In this document: in pieces, positions 10,701-22,600 of the stretch
Position numbering within the stretch: the stretch's first letter is position 1
Layout: each line of letters opens with the position of its first letter
Assembly: GCA_013398055.1 (NCBI GenBank)
Contig: VZRS01009624.1
Span: 1 to 64,000 of the forward strand
Length of the DNA stretch: 64,000 nucleotides
Direction: 5' to 3'
Origin: Ifrita kowaldi
Taxonomy: Eukaryota; Chordata; Aves; Passeriformes; Cinclosomatidae
Made by a program: the position numbers and the translations under genes
Notes under the pieces: model-generated
The model's database searches: none
Told to the model about the DNA's origin: nothing
The model's input: only the letters and a program-made list of their open reading frames with translations

Positions 10701-13700
10701 AGAGTAATTATTTTATTTTTATCTATTTATTGTGGTGTCGATATCACCACACACACCCTTGAGCCTTATGTGTCCCAGCTGGACCCCCTGCTTCTTCATG
10801 AGAAGGAAAACATGAGCTTTGCTGCAGAGCTGTGACATTGCACTTGGACTTTCACAGTCTTTTAAGAGAACAATAAATCCCCACAGCTGGGTGATGCAAC
10901 GTGCTCCCAAGCTCCCATGTGAAGTGGCGAGAGGCTTAGCAGCATGATCAGCATTAAGGTACTTTATCCATCTCACTGCAGAAGTCATAAACAAGGTTTG
11001 TAATGCAGTCAATCATTTTTATTCAAGGCACTACACCTTAATTAAACCGAGATGCCCTCAAGCAGGCTAGAGACAGCCCCAAACCCAAATCCCCAAGTAC
11101 TCAACTCAACCTCAAGTCCAGCCAGTCCCAAGGGGTGACTGGCAAACAGACCAAGAGGGAGATAATCTATTGTAGAAGATGCAGGATGGAGCAGCCCGAG
11201 CTGAATCCCAGAGGTGCTCCCAGAGCCATACCCAGCAGCAGCAGCCACCAGGGCTCCTCGGGAAGCTGCACCCAAGGCAGCACCATCCCCTGCCTTTGCC
11301 ATCAAGAGGGAGAGCTGTGTTTGTGCCTGCCTGGCTCCCCACACTGCTCTGAATCCCGCAGCCTGCAGCTCACCCAAGGTTTGCCTCCCAGGCACTGGGT
11401 ATTCTAGCGAGTGTTTCAAGGAGCCTTGTCCTCCTCACTCTTGCTACGAGCCAAGGATTACACTTGATTCCGGCTCTCAGCCCCACAGAACACCAAGCTA
11501 ACGCTGTATTAATATGCTAAAGTTTAGAGCAAAGGCTGCTCATCCTCCCAGGGGATCTGTAAGTGAGTGTATTTCATAAATAGAAAAAGAAAATAAAGCA
11601 AAGCCCCGCTGCAGTGAGAACACTGTTGCTCCTTCTGTCCTCCTCACAACACACTCAGCATTCCTCATAGCACCCGCTAATCTAAACCAATAACCCTGGA
11701 AATGGCTATATCCTTTATTTAAATGTGTGAAGCCCTCAGGGCATCATCTGAATTTCTTGATTTTACGACTGTAAAATATATAATGATATTATCACCAAAG
11801 TCAATAACATGCTCCTGGCAATCAATCAGCTGAAGAATGACACAGCACTGTCTTTTTTTCCCCTTCTTTTCTAACTAATAAACTGTCAAAGTTGTATCCA
11901 CTCAAATTATAAACCTGAAATAACACCTCCTTCTGTATCACAGGGCTGAAAAACAATCCCACACACACTTATAAACAGCCTACATCTTCCTATCTCAATT
12001 AGCATTTTTATGGGTTTTTATGGCATCAACGCAGTGGAAAATACAAAACACTGTGGTGCACAATGACCTCTAAGATGCCACACAGACTGAAGACTCCTAC
12101 ATTAATTGCTAAGTGAAAGGTATTTCGCATTAGCTGTGCATATATATGCACCTAAACACACATATACACACATGCATCATCTTATCTATTTGCACATATA
12201 CACACACACAAGATGCACTGGTTCATTTGGTGTCAATTATCCCAAGAAAACTCACAGCAATTTTAATCAACCACAGATTTCCCTACGAAAAAAACCCCTA
12301 AGTACATAAACAGGTGTAAAAGAGAAAATATTCACGTGCAGTTAAATGTTTATTTCAGTACAGCAGGAACTAAAAGGAATCATGAAGATAACTCTGATTG
12401 CTCTCCTTGATGGCACATTTTCCTCAGAGGCTTCACAGAACCTCAGGATCAAGACAGAGGGCTCAAAATGATCCATCACACGAAGGGATACCACAACCAC
12501 AGCACCCTGACAAAGCATTTCTTTCTTCACAAAAACAAAAAAGTTCAGTGCAGAATGCTTTTTTGGGGTTTTAAAACTGAGAAGCCCCCCCCAGGTTCTC
12601 AGATTTCCCTGGCATCTGTTAATCTAATTTTTGAAATTTTCTGCTAGAACTAGGAAACTTAAGAATTGCTGGGTCATGTATTTGTCACCATCTTTGGAAG
12701 TACAACTGTCCAGCCCTCTGGTGCGGCAGATCTGCCACAGAAAAATAAAATCTTTTTCCTTTTATAACATAACATTTTAGAAAAGAAACCACATTATACC
12801 TAGCAGCCTATGTGCCCAAAATTTAACTTCTGGTGTCAGCACTGGCATTCTCTTCCTCTAACAATACTTCTTGAATGAGTTTCTTGCAATTAGTCATTTT
12901 TAACTTTTGCTTTATTTTTAAACAGGACAGACACTTGAGGGTTTAACTTCAAGATCAATACTTCATCTCAAGTGACCAGAGCGCAGTCACAGCACGATTT
13001 GTTCACGACACCAAGCAGTGCTGTCCTTTAAATGAAGACATACTTTGGATTTCACACTTTATTTCAGTAATAATGGCTAATCCCTAGCAATGGAAATAAA
13101 ACTACTGATGTAGTGAAATACAACCTGTTTACAGGGGTACAACCCTAAAAAGCATGCTGAAATTTCATGGGGAATAAGCACCAATTTTCTATGTAAGTCC
13201 CTGTACAAAAGCTTGGTTACAGTGTAGGGCACAACTTGAGTGCAAACTTCTCCTTTCACCAATTGACAGGAAATCTCCTGAAAAGTCTGCAAGCTGTTGT
13301 TCTGGAGTGCTTTTAATGCCCCGTTTAGACAGCAAAGCAATTTGTCCTGAATGCAAAGACTGAGAATACTTCCACAGAAAATGATAAACCACGTAAAGAG
13401 GGGACACAAACCACTCTGAAGCCTCAATGAACTTCTATTATGGTTTAATTTAAAAACATTACCTCCAATTTTAAGCACAGATAAAGGCTCTCCAGGAAAA
13501 CTCAATCATCATTCAGACTATCATCTCAGCAGTACTCCCCGATTGTTCAGCGCTGCTGTTCACAAAACCTCCAACTGAGAGATTTTATGGCTTCTGGCAT
13601 TATTAGCCTGAGAATTACTATACTCCAAGGCACCTACACAGCCCCACTCCTAGAACCACGTCTCCTCTGTAAGGAAAAATGATGTTCCCATGTTATTTTG

Positions 13701-16700
13701 TGTCCTTGATCAGTTTAATAAGCAGAGATGTTGCCCATCAGGTGACAGCAACTGCACTTGCCGAGTTTTTACCTTAACACTTAACGCAAGATGAACACGA
13801 TGCACTTTTTACCATCTCCAAAGCAAAATGTTTGCATGGACTGGACTAAATTATTTCTTTATACTACAGTGAAGTCCATGGGGGTATGTCAAGGGTTCTG
13901 CTATTTACAGAGGAGGCCTCAGTATAAAATAATGTTTGATTAAAACTTGGGACAAATCTCAGTGATGGAGAGTCTGGGGCGAGCAGCCGGGAGAAGGCAG
14001 TGATTGAGCACCCAGGCTCCACGGGCAGATGACAAAGCACTCATTTTCCTTTTAGCCAGAAGGCTCACTGATCAATTTTATTTTCTTAGATGGTTTTTGA
14101 GATGACAGTATATGGGCACATCTTCAGACATAGAAATGACCAAAAGCTGAATGTAATTAAACTTTCTTTCAGCCTCTGTACCATGCAAGTCTTCATAAAT
14201 CTTGGAAAGTCATTTTGTAAAGGAGCCTTTTACAGGCTCTGTGCAGAAGCAGCTGAAACTCCGAATTCTACATTGATTTAAAGTGAAATGAGACCCTGCA
14301 ATAAAACTTCATATTGGGGTACTAACCTTGTTCAGCAAGCCCCAGGGAATGACCAGAAGTGAAACAAGGGAAACTTGGCAGTCCATTTTCTGCTGTTAGA
14401 GAATTAAAATTATGTTTTCTGGACAACCAGAGGGGAAGGGTGAAGACAGGTATTTGGGGACTCTCCTCTGAAGAGACAGAAGACAGTTTCGCAATCTTTG
14501 TTCACCTAATGTTCCAAAGCTTGGGTAAATGTTTAAATCAAACAGACATCAAAATGTCAAGTACATAAAGCCCTTGGGAAAACAAGGTCATCAATTTCAC
14601 ATTTCATTCCTTACCCCCTTGCCTGGGTGTCAGTACGAAACCAGTTGTTTCTGAGCTAAAACCAGCTAAGAAAAGGTAGCTGATGTTTCAGCGATCCTTA
14701 ATTTGCATTAAAATGCGCGCTGCATTTGCATGGGGCATCGTAAAAGCCCAACCACTCTGAAAACCAAAGGACCTGTTACAGCTGTACTCACACACCCGAG
14801 CAGAACAGTCCCAATGGGGCACTCAGCTGATACCATCTGCTGCCAAAAATCTCTGTAAAGGACTTCCAAAGCAGCAAGGAGAGCCCAGTCCAAAGGGGCT
14901 GCTAAATAACCCCAGAATGTGTCATTTCCCAAACAAACCTGAACTTGTTGGGGCAGAGGAAAGTCAGATAGAATTGCCTTTCCTTCCAATCTCCACCACA
15001 GCACTGAGAAGCACCTTAAAGCAGAGGAAGAATTAGCCAACACAAGGAATACTGCTCATTTACAGACAAGCATCTAATTAATTATTTTGGTATGTGAACA
15101 TGCAACAAATCCAGCAGAGTTGCTGGATTTCCCTGACTCCTCTTTAATCCTACAAGAACTGTAAGAGCTCAGAACTCATGAAAAAAAATAATCAAGCTGC
15201 TTTTATGTGTCTCCCTATATCTGGCTTTAAGCATGCAGTTTTCAGGAACAATTTTAATTAGACTTTCACTAATCCAGGACACAGACACGCACGCGTTTAC
15301 ATGTGGCACCCGAAAGTCATGTCGAGACACACAAATTCACAATTTACACTTCAAAGCCCACCAAATATATTCTGTTGATGAGCCTATCAAAGAGTTTAGT
15401 TTTTGTTATGTGTAAAGAAGGAGAAAGGGTGGAGAAACAGTTCACTTCATACAAATACCAGATTCCTGTGCTGCCGTAAGATAAATGTTAATTCCCTGGG
15501 ACTATAAAAAGAGCAAGTTAAGAAAAGGTTATACTCTGCTGATTAACATCCCCAAATTTCTCACACGTTCAATAAGAGGAAAAAAAAAAATCTTTCCATT
15601 CAAGATAACTAATTACAGACACTAAAATCCCCAAAGACAAGAGCAATAGGCTGTAACAGCTGAAGCAGGAGGACAAAGCCATTCATTGATTTTCACTTCA
15701 CCCTCTCCTGTCACCACCGGGGTCCCCCCTGCACCAGTGCAGGCACAGAAACGGGGCTGTGCACCACAGTGGATGGAGTCATTCCCCTTCCAGACATGCC
15801 CTTTGTCAATGCAGAACTTCATTCAGTGGAAGGCTGATGTCAGTGCTCTGCAGAACGCGGATCGCACCAGGCTGGGAACATCTGCAAACTGCACGGTCTG
15901 GTTGGGGCTGTGCTTGTGCTCCTTCACTGATGTCGTGCCCCAGTGCAAATAAAGTCTCACCTAAATCTGTCTTCCGGGAGAGAAAGTGAATTCTTGAAGC
16001 ATTAAAGCTCCCCAGCCCCACCTCCCACTTCACTTAAACCCCAGAACCACTTCACACCCCACCGAGCAAAGACTCCAGCAGAAAATGACAGTGCAACTGC
16101 AGAACAATCCTCATCTTTCCTCCTATGGAATCAGTGGCCCTGACAATTACATCTGGATTATTAGTTCTGATAATATTGGTTTCAAACACACCTCTGGAAT
16201 GTGAAGTTTCTGTAAGTTTCTGCCTTTAAAAACTGGCTCCAAGAGCATGGTATTATAGGCAGCACGTGGCCTCAAAAGGGATCTGTACACCCACCTTACA
16301 ACATCTATTCTCACGCAGAAAAAGGAAAAGAATGAAAGTGTCATGCTAAAAAAAAAACCCTCACAATAAACAGGTGTTTAGAAATTATCCTAATATCACA
16401 TTAACTCCATAAGAAAAGCAGCTGCTATTTATTTTCCATAGTCAAATGGAAATACCAGTATTCACCACATGGCAGCCAACAAAACAACAAACCACTCCTT
16501 CCCTGCTGAAATTGTTCACATTTTGTTATCCAATGTTTCAGGAAGAAAATTATTTTCATTTTGGCCTCCCACTGCCTCTGCAACATCAGAGAATGTCTCT
16601 CCCTGTTGGAAAAACAATAGGAGGCAAAGAGGAAAGCAGCTTTTTTCCTGAGACTTTGGGCTAAAAAACGCCATCAATTTCAAAATTACAACAGTGGCAA

Positions 16701-16716
16701 AGTGCTTCTTTCAATC

Positions 16717-16791
16717 TGGTCCTTTCATTTTTGCCTCCTGCTGCCGTTCCTATTGTCAAAGTGGCAGCAGGAGGCAGGAATGAAAAGACTA
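16717..16791 (+). ncRNA. Candidate pre-miRNA-like hairpin (long perfect-type inverted repeat)
   Basis: The arms 16717-16748 and 16760-16791 are reverse complements with a central 14-bp perfect block: TGCCTCCTGCTGCC at 16732-16745 and GGCAGCAGGAGGCA at 16763-16776. Read as plus-strand RNA, I count 32 stacked positions: 26 Watson-Crick pairs, five G-U wobbles (718/790, 730/778, 731/777, 746/762, 747/761) and one C-A mismatch (722/786), closed by an 11-nt loop. A 75-nt hairpin with an unbroken stem of this length is in the size range of animal microRNA precursors. On the minus strand (DAB1 sense) the wobbles become A-C mismatches, so the plus strand folds better. I do not recognise a known miRNA. 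Alternatives are a small inverted duplication or a young palindromic element. Expression is unknown. Confidence 0.35.
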
Positions 16792-19559
16792 CTGCTGGCA
16801 GTCACCCTTGGGCAAACTGCAGATAAGAAGTAAAACACCCCTGTGCCAGAGCGAATTCCAGAGGTAAGAAATTGGGGTTTGCACATCTCTCGTGTGTGTA
16901 AAGCCACAGAGCATCAGCACATCAGGAGAACTCCTCTGCTCCTGGAACTGCACTGATCAGGCATCAAGGAGCCAAAGTGTTGGGGCTGGAGCTCAGGAAA
17001 CTGAGAGTGAATTGTTGGGAAAGTAATGAAACACAATCAAAACAAACCGACAAACCCCACCAGCTAACTCTGGGTCAAGTAAGAGGTAGGGAAAATAATC
17101 AGGAAAAGTTGGGGACCTTTTCCCACTGGGAAGCTGGGTTGAGCTCTAACGGCACAAGGACCCAAGTGACCACATTTGAATCCAAACAGCCTGTTAGTAT
17201 GAGAGGAGAAGCAGGAAAAAACACCAAAGCTGAGTGCTTAGTCGAGTGCCAAAATTTTTACAAATTCTAACACATTTGCTGAGCCACCCGCAGAGGAGTC
17301 CAGTGTTTCAGAGCTGTTCACTTGAAGAGCAACCAGAAAGAAATCACTAACAACCCTCTTCCAAACACTGCAAGCCAGAGAAAAGCTCCTAAAGCAGTGA
17401 CTGTGACTATTCAAGTAATCACCTCTGTCTCTTGCCCTTTGGGGAAGCTTCCAAAGAATCCAAATTCAGCTGCAAGCCAGCGTCCTCCAAACACGACACT
17501 TTTTTAAAAGGATGCCTTCATTCCCTGCAAGGAGGAGCTCCATCCCCAGCTGAGCAGTACCTAAAGGTGTCTCTGCTTGCAGCCCACAACGCTGTGTCTG
17601 GCAGCTGGGCACTGCAAGGATGACTGAACTGGATCCTTTTTGGAAGAAATATGGGTGCTAAAGGGATAGTTTAACCTAATTGTAGGAAGTTTTAAGCAGC
17701 TGGAGCAAATCAAGGCAGAGGGTAGGAGCTGTGTCTCATCCTGGCCCTGCTTAAGGCTTGAAAGAGAACAGATCTGCCGATATTATACACGTGGTTTTAC
17801 TACCTTTGTGCTAACAAGAGTTCATTACAAGAGAGCAAAACATTCCCCTGAAGACCTTGAGGAAGAAAGTCTGAACAAAGTCGACTTCATCTGCAGAGAT
17901 TTCAGATTCTCTGAAAACAGAGAAAACAACTGGGAAGCGAATAAAAGGGCTACTAAAACGGAATATGTTATTATTTTTCATTGCATGGATTAAATAAAAG
18001 GAGGGTTATCTTTGCTGAAACTGAGCCACGAAAAAGGTACTTTTCCCCCACTAAAAATAAAAAGGATGATACTTTACAAATAAAATCACTATTATTACTT
18101 GTGCTAGAACTGAACAACAAAAACTTATGAAGCTTGAAAACTCTACTCTGCGCAATAAGCACCTAAAATGTTTCATCACCTGTGTTTGTTAAAATAATAA
18201 AGGAAGATGATTTTTTATAAGAATCCATATAAACTTAAACTGAGAAGACTCTCTTCCCAAGGTCAGAGCTCTCTGTTAACTTAACCTGTAGAAAATCCTT
18301 GTCATATTAACCGAAAGGACACGCAGATAAAATCAGTCTGCTGAAATCAACACTGGCTTAAGGAGCAGCTGCAGGGGGAAAAGTAGATTTTATTTACACC
18401 ATCACAATATTACCAGATTCCTAAAACATTATTATTCCTCTTGCAGTTGTGCTTATCTTCTGGAGAGCGTAAGACCTGTCTATTTGGTGTAATTCTCTCA
18501 CTATTTGGCTGCTGGTACCATCAAGCTTTGCTGCCTATTTCTACCTCCAGCAGATTTTTCAAGACCACGCTGAAAACACTGATCAAATGATGCAGGAATC
18601 CTTCTCTGGACTGCACCCCAATGCCTCCTCAATAACTTGCCTATAACTTATTCATTTGCAAACAAAATTGACTGTGTCTAATCTCCGTGCAAAAAACCCA
18701 ACAATCTAATAATTTAATGTCTGTATGCAGCTTAGAATATTATAAGATTGGGCATTGCTATGCCAGGTTAGTCTGCTATTAGCTGGGGGATTCTCAAGCA
18801 TCTGTCATGCAAAGTAGGTCAATTTCTAGCCATATAATTCTGATTATGTCAAAATATTTATTCATGAGTTTTCTAATTCAACGTACTTCAAATAAGTCAT
18901 ATTTATGTGGAAAAAAAACCCCAACAAACTCACATCTAAATTACGGTTGTTAACAACTGGGTTATCGCAGCTTCAAACACGCTGCTAATCCAGAGACGTG
19001 GAGAATGTTTTATCCTTGCAATGTACTATGAAAACAGAATTGTTTTCATTTCCTCATTTGCTGTTATTTTTAGTCTGCTTTCTCAAGGAAACAAGAGGAA
19101 CACAGCCACACACTCCCTGGGTGTTATGTGGGAATGTGCAAACCCCCACCCTCCCTTCGTGTGCCTGCTCCTCCCTGGATTAACACGTGAACCTTCAGGC
19201 CAATTTCAGTCAAGTCTCATCTGTATTATGAATTTTTCACTCCACCAGGCAGGGGAAAATAGATGGTTCAATAGAAGAGACCCTATGGATGGATGTGCTG
19301 AGGAAAGACCACACGGAGCCTTGTCTTTCCTTAGAGCTTAGATCAACATGAAAACCAAAAAAACCCAGGCTTCCCTGGTCCCTCCATGCACAAGAGTCTT
19401 TCCATCGAAATTAAGAGATCACCGGGAGGGAAGAGGGGTGGATTCACAATGGCTGTCATTATCCACATGCTCCACAAGATCTAAACCCTGCCAGGGAGAG
19501 ATCACGAATGACTCCAAGCTGCAGGCAACACTCCTGCAGTACCAGGGAGATGGAAAAAT

Positions 19560-19690
19560 TCATAGATTCATGGAATCAACCCATCTGCCATCTTCCACTA
19601 TCCCAGGTTGCTCCAAACCCTGTCCAACCCAGCCTTGAATGCTCCTAGGGATGGGGCAGCCACAGTTTCTCTGGGAATCACCTCATTAGC
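19560..19690 (-). mobile_element. CR1 LINE 3'-end remnant
   Basis: On the plus strand this reads as the reverse complement of a CR1 3' end. TCATAGATTCATGGAATCA corresponds to the terminal CR1 octamer repeats. It is followed by CATCTTCCACTATCCCAGG, a block resembling 'GCTCCAAACCCTGTCCAACC', and AGGGATGGGGCAGCCACAG, ending near TTCTCTGGGAATCACC. The usual sequence between the terminal repeats and the 'CCATCTGCC' part is missing, so the copy has an internal deletion and is also truncated at its 5' end. It has no coding potential. Confidence 0.85.
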
Positions 19691-22600
19691 CAGCCAAGGC
19701 CAGCTCTGACCAGTTGATCACATAAAGATGAGAGCAAATAACTCCAAGGTTTTCAGTGCTATTGCAAGCAAAGAAAAGGTCTTCAGGATCTTCATTTCCT
19801 TCATTGCACTGACCTTGCTGCAGCATTCAGATTACCTGGGGATTTCTCTTGCTTTTACCAGTCCTTGCTTTTATCACTACCCACAGGATGGATTCCATAT
19901 TTTACCCACCATATCCCTATTAAATATCCTAAAAACCTGAGGCTTGGCAGAAGTAAAATCTTTTAACTTTCCTCCCCAGCTAAGTGCTGCCTAAGCCTAC
20001 GCTTCATCTTTTAATATACTGCCAGGAGGCACAACTGAAATTGTATAGTACCACCATTCCTGAGGCAGGAAAAGATGAGCCTAATTCTTCTCCTTACTGT
20101 GCTTTCTTTCATGCCATTCCAGCACCACACTGGAAGGTGAAAATGAAGAGACAGCCCTCAGCAATGCCCACAGTGAGGTGCAAAAGTCACCGAGGCCTTG
20201 TGCAGGTTCTCCTCCTCAGTCACCTGGAACAGCTTATGGGTGTCTGTCTCTAAGATTCTTGACTTCCAGGACAGAATGGAGGGAATGGCTTTGCATTTCA
20301 TCAGTTAAGAAGTTTTCCCTCAACAACAGAGAAAGACACATGAGACTTAAAACCTTGTGTGTATGAGCAAACTTCAGGTCGCCTTGACACACCCGAGCTA
20401 GAAAGGCTGCACCTGAAAAAATCATGAGAGGATGGAAGTCACCAACCATGCAGCTCCTTTTACAAGCTTTTAAATAAAAATATGTGTTTCTGGGGACCAT
20501 TTTAAGAAGCTATGCACCACTCTTGAGCCCTCAGTCCTCGGACACCTGCAGGAGCTGCACAAAGACACTGCAGCCACCACTCCCATGTGTGCTGAAGGTA
20601 CCATGTATGCACAGAGCCATGTTCTGCCATGAAAAGGTTGTGACCTTTTTAATCAAAAGGAAGAAAAGGGGGGGCATTAACACCTTAAAATGCTTTCAGT
20701 TGCCAGTATCCTAGTATTAATTTTCTAAACATTCTTCTACCCGGGTAATTAAACCACAATCTGTGTTTCCTTTGTGTGGCTGCTTCTCATGCAGAGATTT
20801 AAATGCTATGTTTTGTTTCATCTGTAATTGTCTTCCCTTAGACCTTTCTGGTGGAGTCTGCGGGCATCCAGAGTAATCTGATTGTTGATTATGTCCATGG
20901 CATTTATTTAAAGACCTGTTGGGCTGGTTTGAAAGAATCACAATGGTGGCTAACAAGTCTAATCTCAGAACTACCATTTAAGAAAAATTCTTTCAAGGTT
21001 TAAATGCCAATTCTTTCTTTCAGTTGCCCTCCTACGTGATGCCCCACACAAAAACCCTATTTTATATTAAAAGCATTAACACTGAGCCTGAAGTGGCTGA
21101 CCAAAATACAAATTTAGGTGTTAAAATATATTTCAGTTTAGATTTTATAGTCAGGAGACTACTGTTACAGCAAAAAGCCTTCACATTCTAGAAAACAGTG
21201 TAAGACAAGGCAGGTTACAGCAGATGTTGTAAGATGAGGAAGAGCTCATCCTTGAGATCATATTTTGGCAAGCACAAGTTTAAAAATCATGCAGAACTTG
21301 AGCAAACTCTGACACTGCCTTTTGGTGGTATGTGCTGCCCATCCTTGACTTGCACAAATTTCAAGCTCTTTGCCTACAACCTCAAATACTTTCCTTAGGA
21401 AAAACATGTGGGTTTGATTTTCTTTCAGATGATCTGATTCCCAACTCTGGGGCCCCCAACATGGGAAGGAGCAAGTCCAGAGGAGGCCACAGAGATGCTC
21501 TGAGGGCTGGAGGATGCACATAAAGGAGCTGTTTCAGCTCGACTCACACCACAACCAACACGTGCAGGACTGGCCTTGGTCAGGATTGAGCTGACTAAAA
21601 ATCCTGAGTCTGAATAATGCCACTGCTCAGCAAAGGAGTCAACAACAGCAGACAAAACAGGATTCATTTCATCAGCCAGGTACTTCTCTGATCACCACCA
21701 ACACAGAAACAGGACTGTGTGACAATTTGGAGAGCTTGGTAAACTTCAGCAGTGCCTTGTAATGAAGCCTTGGCAAAGAAGCAAGTGATATACAAGGATT
21801 TTTCACACTGAAGCTGTGTAAACACAGTTTCCACTTTTAGAAATGTATCCTAGCAACTCATAGAAATGGTTTTAAAAGACAGCTGGACAAAACCACGATT
21901 TGGAATAAAACCAGATGTAATTGCTAAACCAGCAAGTCTGGTGGTCCCAAGCTGGTCTTGCAGCGCCAGCTCAACTGTGATTCAAGATGCTGAGGAAAGA
22001 AACACCAGGACAAACAGATGTTTTAAAGCTAACATCTGCAGGATCCACTAAAAGATATGCATCGGAGTTGGTGGAAAGGATTCTGAATTTTGTATTCCTT
22101 TGTTACTGGTGCAGAAAATCTCTTTGGCTTCCAGTAGCAAGGCCTGCTGGACATGTACCTCCCGTTTTACATTTACATGACACTAGACAGAGGTGCAGAT
22201 TGCACAACTGGACTTTACTTATCAGAAGTTCACTCAATTCCATTGCAAATCAAAAAATTTTTAGTCAGTTTTTCGGGAGAAAAGTGGAAGAAGAGACTCG
22301 TATAATAATGCACAGACCTTGATTAAATAACTAATCCATAATTCAGCAGAGACATTCTGCTGACACCACCAGCAAGGAAAAAGGTTCACAAAATCAACCA
22401 TGAATACAGAAAGAGCCCAAACTGTATTTCAGGTTAGTATTGAGACTGCATTGCATAAGCATTATTGGCAATGGAGATAAACCATGTTTAGACACAACAG
22501 GTCATGTTTTAAACCTTCCAAGAAGCTGAAACACAAGAGCAGAGCATCCCACCCCTGAGATGGAAACAGAACAGTCCTCAGGACACGCTCAATTCTGCTG

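Noticed and set aside
12141..12215. CA/TA-rich stretch around ACACACATATACACACA
   Set aside because: Too interrupted to call a microsatellite; ordinary low-complexity intron.
13077..13505. 142-codon minus-strand open frame
   Set aside because: Composition is that of the intron, no domain is visible and a second frame overlaps it on the same strand.
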